A DNA stretch of 64,000 bases from JBGTBQ01 sp041749275 (lineage in GTDB: Bacteria > Acidobacteriota > Blastocatellia > Pyrinomonadales > Pyrinomonadaceae), in the NCBI GenBank assembly GCA_041749275.1, contig JBGTBQ010000014.1:1-64000 (forward strand), read 5' to 3'. This document shows, in pieces, positions 17,766 to 27,165 of the stretch (position 1 is its first letter; each line of letters opens with the position of its first letter). A program made the position numbers and the translations under genes. Under the pieces are notes generated by a model, which was not told where the DNA came from, ran no database searches, and was given only the letters and a program-made list of their open reading frames with translations.

Positions 17766-18674
17766 GTGTCCGCGAATGAACCGCTGGATGTATGGGTCCT
17801 CGGTTTTGTGGAGCGATTCATCAGAGCCTTCAAAGATGATGTTGCCGTTGCGAAGCATCAAGACTTTGGTGTTAATCAAACACAAGCGCTCGCCCTCTTT
17901 CTCGAAGATCACCTCGCCCGCTTCGTTGACGACCGCATACTCCTGCGTCAGATACGCGACGTTGTTCATCTCGTGCGTGACAAACATCGAGGAGACATCT
18001 TCGAGGTCGCGCAGCTTGATCGCCAACTCGCAGATGGTGCGCGCCGTCGGCGGGTCGAGTCCGGCGGTCGGCTCGTCGAACATGACGATCTGCGGGCCGC
18101 CGACCAACGCGCGCGCGATGCCGACGCGGCGGCGCATGCCGCCCGACAACTCGTTCGGCATCTTGTCAATCGCGTCTTCGAGGTTGACGAAGCGGAGCAT
18201 CCGACGCACTTCCTGCTCGACCTCTTCTTCCGGGACGCCCTGCTCGTGCAGGCGATAGGCGACGTTGTCATAGACCGACAGCGAGTCGAAGAGCGCGCCC
18301 TCCTGAAAGATCATGCCGATCTTTTTGCGGACGCGCATCATCTCGGCTTCGGTGAAGTCCGTGATGTCCTCGCCATCAACGAAGATGCGACCCGAATCGG
18401 GCTTCAGGAGTCCGAGGATGAGCTTGATGGTCGTGGACTTGCCGCCGCCGGACCCGCCGAGAATGATCTTCGACTCGCCCTTCCGAACTTTGAAACTGAG
18501 GCCGTCGAGAATCTTGCGGTCGTCGAACGAGAGATGCACGTCGCGGAACTCGATGGCGGGGACGATCCGCTCGCGGTCGTCCACCTCGGCAAAGGTGGAC
18601 TCCGCCGCGTCCTCGCTCACGCCGCCGACCATGCCGGGGTCCGTGCGATGAACTTCTACATCAGTGGAAGCCAT
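17763..18674 (-). CDS. mlaF: MlaF-type ABC transporter ATPase
   Basis: A 303-residue ATP-binding protein with Walker A GGSGGGKSTTIK, Q-loop GMIFQEGALFDSL, signature LSGGMRRRVGIARAL, Walker B IVMFDEPTAGLDP and switch His in THEMNN. The GALFDS stretch and short C-terminal extension are typical of the MlaF/TTG2A/TGD3 group that powers phospholipid transport with MlaE. An N-terminal extension of about 35 residues precedes the ABC domain. It lies 18 bp after mlaE. The last part of the gene borders a 7-bp-period repeat. Confidence 0.92.
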   Translation of the reverse strand: MASTDVEVHRTDPGMVGGVSEDAAESTFAEVDDRERIVPAIEFRDVHLSFDDRKILDGLSFKVRKGESKIILGGSGGGKSTTIKLILGLLKPDSGRIFVDGEDITDFTEAEMMRVRKKIGMIFQEGALFDSLSVYDNVAYRLHEQGVPEEEVEQEVRRMLRFVNLEDAIDKMPNELSGGMRRRVGIARALVGGPQIVMFDEPTAGLDPPTARTICELAIKLRDLEDVSSMFVTHEMNNVAYLTQEYAVVNEAGEVIFEKEGERLCLINTKVLMLRNGNIIFEGSDESLHKTEDPYIQRFIRGH

Positions 18675-18692
18675 AAAAATCGCCCGCGCTGT

Positions 18693-19460
18693 TTACGAAG
18701 GCAGCCCTAGAATAACCTGAAGCGCCTTCGTTATAAAGAAGTCCGCGACGATGATTAAGATCGAGGTCATCACCACGGCGGTCGTCGTCGAGCGTCCGAC
18801 CCCGACCGTCCCCCCTTCGGTCTTCAAGCCCTGCCGGCAGGCCACGGCTCCGACGATCAGCGCGAAGATGGACGACTTGATAAAGCCGCCGACGATGTCG
18901 TCGGTCGTCAGCCCTTCCCAGACCGCCGCCGAGAAGGTGGCCGGGGCCATGTCGTAAAGCTGCGTCCCGACCACCCAGCCGCCGAAGATGCCGAGGGCGT
19001 CGGCGACCATTGTGAGCAGGGGGAGCGTCACAAACAGCGCGATCAGACGCGGCGCGACGAGTTTTCGCACCGGGTCAGTGCCTAGTGCGCGCATCGCGTC
19101 AATCTGTTGCGAGACGACCATCGAGCCGAGTTCGGCGGCAATGGCGGAAGCGACGCGCCCCGCCACCATCAGTCCGCTTAAGACTGGCCCCAACTCGCGC
19201 ACCAGCGCCGTTGCGACGAGTCTTCCCGTCTGATCCTGCGCGCCGTAGTATTTGAGTGTCGGATAAGTTTGCAGCGCGAGGACGCCGCCCGTGAAAAAGC
19301 CCGTGAGGATGATGATGGTCAGCGAACCGACGCCGATCACATCCATCTGGGTAATCATTTCCGGGATGTAGGCCGGGCGGCGGAAGAGCCTGCGCGCCGC
19401 CCGCGCGGTGAGCAGGGTCGTCTCCTGTACTTCAAGCAGGGCGCGCAGGAAAATGTTCAT
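18693..19460 (-). CDS. mlaE: MlaE-family permease
   Basis: A 255-residue integral membrane protein with five or six helices. Family marks are DVIGVGSLTIIILTGFFTG, ALVRELGPVLSGLMVAGRV, AAELGSMVVSQQIDAMRAL and PRLIALFVTLPLLTM. It is the membrane half of the Mla phospholipid transporter and heads the minus-strand operon mlaE-mlaF-mlaD. The 281-bp region upstream (19461-19741) has only a short hairpin (ATTCAT/ATGAAT near 19665) and no gene I can support. Confidence 0.92.
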   Translation of the reverse strand: MNIFLRALLEVQETTLLTARAARRLFRRPAYIPEMITQMDVIGVGSLTIIILTGFFTGGVLALQTYPTLKYYGAQDQTGRLVATALVRELGPVLSGLMVAGRVASAIAAELGSMVVSQQIDAMRALGTDPVRKLVAPRLIALFVTLPLLTMVADALGIFGGWVVGTQLYDMAPATFSAAVWEGLTTDDIVGGFIKSSIFALIVGAVACRQGLKTEGGTVGVGRSTTTAVVMTSILIIVADFFITKALQVILGLPS

Positions 19461-19741
19461 GCGGACGTTCTCGGTCGGAACCCGAACTTAAAGCAGGAGA
19501 TTTGCTGCCCGGCAACATCCATGCAAAAGACGCCGGCAGAGTCGGCAGCCTAGAGACGAGCGCGGTCGTCGCACGTACAAATTGAGAACATTGTCGTGAA
19601 CAGCACAAACGAGCGGGCTATGATGTGCAAAAAAAGGTGGAGGCGTCAAGCAGGAAAAGCATTCATGGGTGATGAATCATACTTGACGAGCGGAAACCAG
19701 AGACCTTTCGCACCACTCATCACGCGCCAATCATCCTGCTT

Positions 19742-20386
19742 TTATGGTCTATTGAGCAAGCGGCGGCGTTCTTGCCGGGTCGGCGCGGGGCGTCGTGTAT
19801 TGTCATTGCCCGTGGGAGGGGCGAGGCGTCGGTTAGGGCGATTGTTGAAGCCCTCGCCCTGTGGTCTCTGTTGGTCTCTTCTTTGAAGCTGTCGCTGAAT
19901 GCGCTGTTGGGCTTGAGCCTCTCGGCGCAGGTCGCGGAAGCGTTGCAATTGCTCGGCGGTGAGGACGCGACGGACACGCAACTCAGCCTGCGTGCGGAGC
20001 CGAAAGAGAGCGGCCTGCGCCGCGGCCACCTCGCTTGCCCGCTCGCGGATCAAGTTTTCGTCAAGGTCGTCGGCGTAGATCGCCTCGTCGAGCGCGCGTC
20101 GCGCCTGATTCAAACGGCGCATAAGTGGGCGCCCCTCAAGATCGCTCTGTTGGCGGATGGCGCGCAACTGCTCAATCTGCTCCGGGGTCAGGTTCAATAG
20201 ACGAAGTAGGCTGATCTCGTCGCGCGGTCCGGCGGGTGGCGCGGCGCCCTCCGGTCTCGGCGGCGCATCCTGCACGGCCTGCGCGCGGGCGGTGGAGCCG
20301 GGAGGGAAGAGTACGAGCACGGACAAGGCAAGCCCTGAAGTGAAACCCATGATTGACTTGCCGTTGAATAGTTTCATCAGACGCAT
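19742..20386 (-). CDS. Periplasmic LTxxQ/Spy-like protein
   Basis: A 214-residue exported protein: signal peptide (GLALSVLVLFPPGSTARA), then LLRLLNLTPEQIEQLRAIRQ and a second VLTAEQLQRFRDLRREAQ, the LTxxQ pattern of Spy/CpxP/heavy-metal-sensor proteins, with helices between. The C-terminal 60 residues are Arg/Gln/Pro-rich. Spy-like proteins act as periplasmic chaperones or stress sensors. It follows the anti-sigma gene by 68 bp in the same direction, suggesting an envelope-stress module. An alternative ATG lies at 20377. Confidence 0.75.
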   Translation of the reverse strand: MRLMKLFNGKSIMGFTSGLALSVLVLFPPGSTARAQAVQDAPPRPEGAAPPAGPRDEISLLRLLNLTPEQIEQLRAIRQQSDLEGRPLMRRLNQARRALDEAIYADDLDENLIRERASEVAAAQAALFRLRTQAELRVRRVLTAEQLQRFRDLRREAQAQQRIQRQLQRRDQQRPQGEGFNNRPNRRLAPPTGNDNTRRPAPTRQERRRLLNRP

Positions 20387-20454
20387 TCCTATCGAAAACT
20401 TCCTCGGTGAATCGAAAGCGCTGAGGCGCGCCTTGTGCTCGGCGCTTGCTTCGC

Positions 20455-21234
20455 TCAGTAAACGCCGCCCAATAGATCGGAGAGCCGTGGCAATTCGTCG
20501 TCGTCAGTTCGCATCACGAGGTCTTGACGCTGCGACGACGGAGGGACTGTCCGCTTGCGGCGTGGGGTGCGCGGCGACGGGGTTGAGGCCAACTCCGGTC
20601 GCGGCGACTTTTCGGATGAGTCGCTTGCTTTGATGACAGGTTGGGTTGAGTCAATCTCCGATTGCCACTGCTTGCGGGCGTCCTCAATTTCACGGTTGAC
20701 GATGTTGGCGACCTCGGCTTGTGAGAATCCATTCGGCGCGGGCGCTTCCTTCACGATAACACGCTCGTTGACGCCGGTTCGGAATGCGATGCCGTTCGCG
20801 TCCCAGCGAATCTCCGTGCGCGCGATTGTCAGCGCCGTTAACGCGCAGACCATGAGAGTCGCGGCAACCGCCCCGGCTTGGAGCCATCGCGGCGAGAGCG
20901 AGAAGAATTCGCGCATGGCGGCGATGGCGGAACGTCCGCGCGCGGGAGTTGAGGGAGCCGCGTGAGCGAAAGGCGAGATCAGTTCATCAACATCCAGCAG
21001 CGGAGCCGCGCTCAAGGCATCCGCGCGTTGCGCGCCGACGAGTTCGCGCACCTGACCGAAGGCGGCCAGTTCGTCGCGGCAGACGGCGCACGAGTGAAGG
21101 TGCTGATGGAAGGTTGCGCTCGCTTCCGACGACGCCTCACCGTAAAGGTACGCGACGAGGTCTTCGGCGCGCTCACAGCCGCGCGCCGGCGTCTCGTGGT
21201 TCGTTACATTAGCGTCTTTCATCATCTCGTTCAT
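20455..21234 (-). CDS. Anti-sigma factor with zinc-binding domain
   Basis: A 259-residue single-pass membrane protein. The N-terminal zinc anti-sigma motif is HLHSCAVC (HxxxCxxC) at about 45-52, preceded by AEDLVAYLYGEAS; a transmembrane helix lies near 118-138 (AGAVAATLMVCALTALTI); the periplasmic C-terminal part is Ser/Pro/Arg-rich. The ATG at 21234 overlaps the sigma-factor stop as ATGA, so the two are translationally coupled and the protein is expected to hold that sigma factor inactive. The frame remains open upstream into the sigma gene, but that is a shadow. Confidence 0.85.
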   Translation of the reverse strand: MNEMMKDANVTNHETPARGCERAEDLVAYLYGEASSEASATFHQHLHSCAVCRDELAAFGQVRELVGAQRADALSAAPLLDVDELISPFAHAAPSTPARGRSAIAAMREFFSLSPRWLQAGAVAATLMVCALTALTIARTEIRWDANGIAFRTGVNERVIVKEAPAPNGFSQAEVANIVNREIEDARKQWQSEIDSTQPVIKASDSSEKSPRPELASTPSPRTPRRKRTVPPSSQRQDLVMRTDDDELPRLSDLLGGVY

Positions 21235-21821
21235 TGTGGGGCAACCTCCGTGCTGAACTTGCCGAGTCGCATCCGAAGTTGGTTGAGGGCCGTGTAGACG
21301 CGGCTCTTGACCGTACTCAAAGGTATCTGGAGCGCGTCGGCAATCTCCTGAAATGTCAGCTCCTCGAACTCCTTCATCAACACTACCTGCCGCAACTCCG
21401 GCGGAAGCGACAGCACTGCCTTTCGCACCGCCGCGTTCCGCTCTCTGATCTCCGCTGAATGGGCCGGCGACGCTTTCGCGGACGTGGCGAGGAAACTCTC
21501 GCCAGTCGTTTCCAGAAGCTCTTCGATTCCGGTCTCCGGACGCACGCGCGTGCGTCGCTGCCGCGTGATGCACTGATTGACCGCAATGCGGTGCAGCCAT
21601 GACGACACTTTCGCGTCTCCGCGAAAACCCGCGAGGTTGCGGAAGGCCGCGATAAAGGTCTCCTGCGTCGCGTCGCGCGCGTCCTCCGCGCTGCCGAGCA
21701 TACCGAACGTGAGCGCGAAAATCTTGCGCTCCCAACGGCGGACGATTTCGCCGAAGGCGTCAATGTCCCCGCCCAGCGCTCGTTCCACGATCTGCTCGTC
21801 GCTCGTCGCCGTTACATTCAT
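21231..21821 (-). CDS. RNA polymerase ECF sigma factor (RpoE-like)
   Basis: A 196-residue ECF sigma-70 factor. Region 2: DEQIVERALGGDIDAFGEIV, LTFGMLGSAEDARDATQETF and FRGDAKVSSWLHRIAVNQCI; region 4: LSLPPELRQVVLMKEFEELT and FQEIADALQIPLSTVKSRVY. The linker between them is long (about 45 residues). It is the first gene of a sigma/anti-sigma/Spy-like set and probably controls an envelope response; its own promoter motif was not identified with confidence. Confidence 0.93.
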   Translation of the reverse strand: MNVTATSDEQIVERALGGDIDAFGEIVRRWERKIFALTFGMLGSAEDARDATQETFIAAFRNLAGFRGDAKVSSWLHRIAVNQCITRQRRTRVRPETGIEELLETTGESFLATSAKASPAHSAEIRERNAAVRKAVLSLPPELRQVVLMKEFEELTFQEIADALQIPLSTVKSRVYTALNQLRMRLGKFSTEVAPQ

Positions 21822-22002
21822 TCTTTGGATACAGCGTCCGAAATCGAGCGCCGGAACAGCACGCTCAATGACTTAGACGCATGAGTTCGGTTTTTAGTCT
21901 GTAAATGAATCAGACGGTTGCAGGTGACGGACACCCTCGCGGAAGCGGTCGGGCGCATAAGAATCGGTTAAAAATCCCATGATACCGCCTCTTTTATCAA
22001 CA

Positions 22003-22054
22003 AGTTAAAGTTGCTTTAACTCTATTGACAGTCTTGCTCGTCAGCCCGTACTAT
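22003..22054 (+). promoter_or_regulatory. Sigma-70 promoter with adjacent palindrome
   Basis: TTGACA (22025-22030), an 18-bp spacer and TACTAT (22049-22054) form a good housekeeping promoter 100 bp before the HD-GYP gene. A perfect 8-bp inverted repeat AGTTAAAG-TTG-CTTTAACT (22003-22021) ends three bases before the -35 and could be an operator. The rest of the 333-bp gap 21822-22154 shows nothing. Confidence 0.6.
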
Positions 22055-22154
22055 CAAGATAGCGTGCGGCCTCAAGTCGGAGGTTGCACGCGAGCTACTA
22101 AACTTCCAGACACACCTTCGGATTCTACCCCTTTCGCCACGGAAACTCTCAATA

Positions 22155-24008
22155 ATGTTTGAACGATTCAAGCGCGTGCGACTGCTCTACATCGTTCTGG
22201 GTACGATGCTTGTCATCAGCTTAGTGCCGCTCGGCATGGCCGGTTGGATGCTCTCGAACCGGAGCGCCAACGAACTGCGTTCGATTGAAGGGCGCTACCA
22301 AGCGCAGTTAGTGCAGGACAAGGCGCGGCAGATTGAGCTTTACGGGCAGCGTTACCGCTCCGTGGTGACGGGACTGGCGCGCGCGTTCGAGTTGACGGGC
22401 GGGATCGGAATTCTCGGCGATGCCGGCGGCGAGCAGCGCTTGCAAAAGACGGTTGAAGAGGACAAGAACCTGATTGCGCTGGCGATATTGCCGGTCGCCG
22501 GCACGCCGCACGTGGCCTACAAGTTGGAGTCCATCGGGCGCGAAGAGGTCAACGCGCGTCTGAACGCGACCCTCTCACACATGTCCGAAAGTGGCGTCCG
22601 CATCAGCGGGCCGCACGTCATTCGTTCGAGTCAGGAGATGGCGCTGACGGTCGCCACGCCCATCATGGGCGGCGGGGAAGGGAACGAGGTCGTCGCGGCG
22701 ATTGTCGCCATCGTCTCTTTTCAGGAGGTGTTTTCGTCCGTCCAGCAACAGACCTCGATGAGCGAAAGCGAACTACTCGAACGCGGCCTGCCCGTCGTCT
22801 TCGTCATCAACCGAGACGGAAAGGCGGTCGCCCACCCGGACGCGCGCGTGGCCTTCGCCGAACGCTCGATGCGCGACTTGAAGGTCGTGCAGGAGTGGAT
22901 AGCGGTCGGGCAACAGGTGAAATCCGCGCTCGCACCCTTCTCCGCCGAGAGAGACGGGCGCGATGTGAAGATGCTCGGCGCTTATGCCACCGCGCGCCTC
23001 GACGACGACGCGCGCCTCGGAGTCATCGCCATTCAGGATGAGCAGGCGGCGCTCCGCTCCGTCACGGATATGCGGCGCCAGACCTACTTCATCAGCCTGT
23101 TTGCCGCGCTCATCACAATGCTTATCGGCTTCCTCTCCGCCAAGCAGTTGACGCGCCCCGTGCGCGAGTTGGCCGAAGGCGCGCACCGCATTGCCAGCGG
23201 CGACTTCTCGCAGCGCATCAACGTGCGGAGCCGCACGGAGATCGGTGAGTTGGGTGACTCGTTCAATCAGATGACCGACCAGCTCGAACAACTCGTCGCC
23301 GATCTCAGGAACGCGGCGGCGGAGAATCTTCAGTTGTTTCTCGGCACGGTGAAGGCGCTCGCCGCCGCGATTGACGGCAAAGACCCGTACACGCGCGGCC
23401 ATTCGGAGCGCGTCGCACGCTTCTCGCTGGCGATTGCCGAACGCCTCGAACTGCCCGACGACGAGACCGAAAAGCTGCGGATCAGCGCGCTCTTGCATGA
23501 TGTCGGCAAGATCGGGATTGACGACAACATTCTGAAGAAGCCCGCCGCGCTGACCAACGAAGAGTACGAGATTATGAAGCAGCACCCGCAAAAAGGGTAC
23601 AAGATCATGTCGCAGATTCCGGCGATGCGCGACTTCCTGCCCGGCATGTACATGCACCACGAGATGATGGACGGGAACGGCTATCCGCAGGGTCTCAAGG
23701 GCGATGAGATTCCGATGCAGGCGCGGATCGTTTCGGTCGCTGACACTTTCGATGCGATGACGACCGACCGCCCGTACCAGAAGGGCATGAGTCTGGAGGA
23801 TGCCGTCGCGCGCATCAAGACTTTCGTCGGCACGCGCTACGACGAGCGCGTCGTGGCGGCGCTGGTCGAGGCGTGCGAGACGGGACAGATCACGCCCGGT
23901 CGTGTCCGCCTCTCGAAGCGCGCCAAGGAACTAGCCGGGTCACTCAGCCTCAAGCCTTCCGTCGCCGTGCAGTCGTCGCCGGTATCCGAACGGACTCAGC
24001 CGGTTTAG
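22155..24008 (+). CDS. Membrane HD-GYP phosphodiesterase with periplasmic sensor and HAMP
   Basis: A 617-residue protein: transmembrane helix (LLYIVLGTMLVISLVPLGMA), a periplasmic Cache-like region about 35-310, a second helix near 315-335 (FISLFAALITMLIGFLSA), HAMP about 337-390 and an HD-GYP domain about 393-590. The HD pair is in LLHDVGKIG, and HHEMMDGNGYP is the extended GYP signature; RGHSERVARF supplies another metal His. Active members hydrolyse cyclic di-GMP. All metal ligands I can check are present. No GGDEF partner lies in the window. Confidence 0.92.
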   Translation: MFERFKRVRLLYIVLGTMLVISLVPLGMAGWMLSNRSANELRSIEGRYQAQLVQDKARQIELYGQRYRSVVTGLARAFELTGGIGILGDAGGEQRLQKTVEEDKNLIALAILPVAGTPHVAYKLESIGREEVNARLNATLSHMSESGVRISGPHVIRSSQEMALTVATPIMGGGEGNEVVAAIVAIVSFQEVFSSVQQQTSMSESELLERGLPVVFVINRDGKAVAHPDARVAFAERSMRDLKVVQEWIAVGQQVKSALAPFSAERDGRDVKMLGAYATARLDDDARLGVIAIQDEQAALRSVTDMRRQTYFISLFAALITMLIGFLSAKQLTRPVRELAEGAHRIASGDFSQRINVRSRTEIGELGDSFNQMTDQLEQLVADLRNAAAENLQLFLGTVKALAAAIDGKDPYTRGHSERVARFSLAIAERLELPDDETEKLRISALLHDVGKIGIDDNILKKPAALTNEEYEIMKQHPQKGYKIMSQIPAMRDFLPGMYMHHEMMDGNGYPQGLKGDEIPMQARIVSVADTFDAMTTDRPYQKGMSLEDAVARIKTFVGTRYDERVVAALVEACETGQITPGRVRLSKRAKELAGSLSLKPSVAVQSSPVSERTQPV

Positions 24009-24178
24009 AGATTCAAACTAAAGAGCGCCGGGCAGTAGCCGGGAGCACGCGCGTCAACTGACAGCGCGGGCATCGGTGTGTGCCGTGCTCTCGTGGGCGT
24101 TCGTGCGAGACGGGGCCGGTTTGAGGTAGGATACCGCGGCTGGACATCTGGCGTCGGCCCGACGATTGGAGAGGGTGG

Positions 24179-25543
24179 ATGCGGTTGCACTACTTCAATG
24201 GGTGGTGGAAAGTGATTCAGTTGGCTCGTCTCTCGAAAATAAAAGTGTCGCGTGGTTTGGTGCTGCTTCTCCTCGTGTTGGCGGGCGGAGGATGCGGCGG
24301 CTGGTGGTCGTCCGCTCCGCGGCCCGCCGCCGCGACCCGCCCCGCGACCTCGTTCGACGACAACAGCGAAAACGTCATCCGCGAACTCGAAGTCCGCGTG
24401 AAGCGCGACCCCGAAGATTTCATCGCCTATAACAAGCTCTGCGGCTACTATCTTCAGCGCCTGCGCGAGACGGGCGACATCAGTTACCTCGAACTCGCCA
24501 CGCGCGCGGCGCGCGCCTCGCTCGACATCCTGCCCGTCGAGATGAACAAAGGCGCGCTGGCCGCACTGGCGCAGGCCGAATACGCCGCGCACGATTTCAA
24601 TAAGGCGCGCGAGCACGCCCTCCTGTTGACGCAATACGAGCCGAACAAATCCTCTTCTCATCAAATACTGGGCGACGCGCTGCTTGAGTTGGGCGATTAC
24701 GAAGGAGCGGCGGAAGCGTATCGGCGGATGGAGCAACTGGGCGCGGGCGGCGTCGGCGCCGAGACGCGGCTCGCGCGTCTGGCACTGCTGCGCGGTCAGA
24801 CGGATGTTGCGCGGAAGCGATTTTCGACCGCCCTCAACGGTGCGCTCAATCAAACTCCGGCGGTTCGTGAGACCATCGCATGGTGTTGGTGGCAGCGGGG
24901 CGAAGTCGAGTTCGCAACGGGTGATTACGAGAAGGCCGAGCAGTACTACGGTGAGGCGCTGTCGGTCTTCCCCGGCTACTTTCAGGCGCTCGCCGCGACA
25001 GGGCGCATCCGCGCCGCGCGCGGCGACATGGCGGGCGCGCTTGAGCACTATGAACGCACCGTCCGTGCCCGCCCTGACCCGGCCTTCGTCGCCGCGCTCG
25101 GCGATTTGTATAAACTCGCGGGGCGTGAGGCTGATGCCGCCGCGCAGTACACACTCGTCGAGCAGATCGCGCGACTCAGCGCGCTCAACGGCGCGCTCTA
25201 TAACCGTCAACTAGCGCTCTTCTACGCCGACCATGACATGAAAGCTGAAGAGGGATATGCGCTCGCCGTCGAAGAATACAAGGTTCGGCGCGACATCTAC
25301 GGCGCGGACGCGGTGGCGTGGACGGCGCTCAAGGCCGGAAAGTTGGGGGAAGCGCAGACGGCGATTAAAGATGCGCTCCGTCTCGGCACGAAGGACGCCC
25401 GGCTTCTCTATCACGCCGGTATGATCGCCCACGCTTCGGGAGACCGTAATGCGGCCCGCGATTATCTCACGCGCGCCCTCGCGCTTAACCCACAGTTCGA
25501 CCCGCTGCAATCAACGGTCGCGCGCAAGCATCTGGAAAACTGA
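24179..25543 (+). CDS. TPR-repeat lipoprotein
   Basis: A 454-residue protein with a hydrophobic signal (GLVLLLLVLAGGG followed by Cys, a slightly unusual lipobox) and then tetratricopeptide repeats over most of its length, for example FIAYNKLCGYYLQRLRETGD, LLELGDYEGAAEAYRRMEQL, EFATGDYEKAEQYYGEALSV and AGALEHYERTVRARPDP. The ATG is preceded by GGAGAGGG. Likely a protein-interaction scaffold facing the periplasm or inner face of the outer membrane. No partner is obvious. Confidence 0.8.
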   Translation: MRLHYFNGWWKVIQLARLSKIKVSRGLVLLLLVLAGGGCGGWWSSAPRPAAATRPATSFDDNSENVIRELEVRVKRDPEDFIAYNKLCGYYLQRLRETGDISYLELATRAARASLDILPVEMNKGALAALAQAEYAAHDFNKAREHALLLTQYEPNKSSSHQILGDALLELGDYEGAAEAYRRMEQLGAGGVGAETRLARLALLRGQTDVARKRFSTALNGALNQTPAVRETIAWCWWQRGEVEFATGDYEKAEQYYGEALSVFPGYFQALAATGRIRAARGDMAGALEHYERTVRARPDPAFVAALGDLYKLAGREADAAAQYTLVEQIARLSALNGALYNRQLALFYADHDMKAEEGYALAVEEYKVRRDIYGADAVAWTALKAGKLGEAQTAIKDALRLGTKDARLLYHAGMIAHASGDRNAARDYLTRALALNPQFDPLQSTVARKHLEN

Positions 25544-25685
25544 CGCGCGTCACACTCCACTTCGCGTCAGTCAGACCGCCATCACAGTTGCGAGAGCGGT
25601 GAGCGCTTTTGTTGTCGCGCGGCGGTTGCGTCTATAATCACTGACTTTGAATCGAGCATAAAATAGTAGAGGATTTATCTATCAC

Positions 25686-27068
25686 ATGGGACTTTTCTGG
25701 AGACGCAAAAAAGACGACCGTTACATCACGCTCGGACTCAACGAACCCGCGGCGCAGACCGCCGAAGAGAGCGATGGCGCGGAAGCTGAAGCGCCCGCGA
25801 AACTCGAACCTCCCGCCGGCACAGCCACGGTTGAAGCCGCGCGGACGTTACTGCCCACACCGCCCGTCATCGAGCCTGTTGCGACGGGCGCACCGCCGAC
25901 GCCGCTGACAGCACACGAATCAGGGTTGTCTGACGCGGAAAAAAGAGAGGTTGGCGTAAATGCGCGCACGACCCCCGTCGCTTCGCGGGCGGAAGGCGGC
26001 GCGGCCCACACCGACAACGGGCAAACGGGGACTAGACAGCCGCCACCCGTAGCGCCCGTCCGTTCCTCGTTCCAAAATTCGGTGCTCGGTCTCGACCGCT
26101 CGATTGAAGAGTTGCAAGCCGAAGAGGCGGCGCTCGAACAGGTCTTTGCCACGCGCTTCCGCCGCGCCATCGAGGCAACGCGCGAGTCGCTCTCCGAGAA
26201 GATTGACACGGTCTTTCAGGGGCGCAAGGTCATTGACGCTGACCTGCTGGACGAACTCGAAGAAGCGCTCATCGCCGCCGACATCGGCGTGCAGACAACC
26301 GTTGACATCCTCGACACGGTGCGCCGCGGCATCTCGCGCAAGGAGATCGGCGACATCGAGGCGCTCAAGGGCGCGCTCAAACACGAACTGCTTTCGATCC
26401 TTCAGCAGTCCGAGCGTGAGGGCGTCGCTTCCGAAGAGAGCGTGCCGGAGTCGGTCGCGCCCTACGTCATCATGGTCGTCGGCGTCAACGGCGTCGGCAA
26501 GACGACAACCATCGGCAAGCTCGCGCAACGCATCAAGGCCGAGGGCAACGACGTGCTCATCTGCGCGGCGGATACCTTCCGCGCCGCCGCCACCGACCAG
26601 CTCGCCATCTGGGCGGAGCGCACCGGCGTCCCGCTCATTCAGCAGAAGCAGGGCACCGACCCGGCGGCAGTTCTCTTCGACGCGCTCAAAGCGGCGAAGG
26701 CAAGAAATTCCGACGTGCTCATCGTGGACACCGCCGGGCGTCTCCACAACAAGGCGAACCTGATGGCCGAGCTTGAGAAGATGAAGCGCGTCGCGGGCCG
26801 CGAGGTCGAAGGCGCGCCGCACGAGACGCTCCTCGTTCTCGATGCCGTGACCGGGCAGAACGGATTAGAGCAGGCGCGACAGTTCCTCAAGGTCGCGGGC
26901 GTGACCGGCATCGTCCTGACCAAGCTCGACGGCACGGCCAAAGGCGGCATCGCCGTCGCCATCGCGCGCGAACTGCGGCTGCCGATTCGCTACGCCGGCA
27001 TCGGTGAAAAGGTTGACGACCTCGTCGTCTTCGACCCGGAGCAGTATGTCAACGGACTCTTCAACTGA
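25686..27068 (+). CDS. ftsY: Signal recognition particle receptor FtsY
   Basis: A 460-residue SRP receptor GTPase. The N-terminal A domain (about 1-130) is acidic and Pro/Ala-rich; the NG domain starts near 145. G1 is GVNGVGKTTTIGKLA, the FRAAATDQL insertion-box motif and DTAGRLHNKANLMAEL (G3) follow, then TKLDGTAKGG (G4). The C terminus GIGEKVDDLVVFDPEQYV is typical. TATAAT at 25633-25638 with a weak -35 may be the promoter. The stop codon is followed at once by a 7-bp-period repeat. Confidence 0.96.
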   Translation: MGLFWRRKKDDRYITLGLNEPAAQTAEESDGAEAEAPAKLEPPAGTATVEAARTLLPTPPVIEPVATGAPPTPLTAHESGLSDAEKREVGVNARTTPVASRAEGGAAHTDNGQTGTRQPPPVAPVRSSFQNSVLGLDRSIEELQAEEAALEQVFATRFRRAIEATRESLSEKIDTVFQGRKVIDADLLDELEEALIAADIGVQTTVDILDTVRRGISRKEIGDIEALKGALKHELLSILQQSEREGVASEESVPESVAPYVIMVVGVNGVGKTTTIGKLAQRIKAEGNDVLICAADTFRAAATDQLAIWAERTGVPLIQQKQGTDPAAVLFDALKAAKARNSDVLIVDTAGRLHNKANLMAELEKMKRVAGREVEGAPHETLLVLDAVTGQNGLEQARQFLKVAGVTGIVLTKLDGTAKGGIAVAIARELRLPIRYAGIGEKVDDLVVFDPEQYVNGLFN

Positions 27069-27165
27069 GTTCAAAGTTCAAAGTTCAAGGTTCAAAGTTA
27101 GAATTGCGACAACGCGCCTTGAGCTTTGGCTTTGAACTTTGAACTTTGAACTTTGAACTTTGAAC
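27069..27165. repeat. Intergenic 7-bp-period inverted element (GTTCAAA/TTTGAAC)
   Basis: The left arm has GTTCAAA-type units (27069-27099) directly after the ftsY stop; the right arm has ACTTTGA units five times in a row (27130-27165). The arms are complementary. The likely TTG start of ribD (27153) lies inside the right arm. Confidence 0.85.

Noticed and set aside
19596..19886. A 96-residue + strand frame
   Set aside because: It overlaps the convincing Spy-like gene and has no ribosome binding site or motif.
21235..21735. N-terminal extension of the anti-sigma frame
   Set aside because: It overlaps the ECF sigma gene in another frame; the ATG at 21234 with an ATGA overlap and a normal anti-sigma start fits better.
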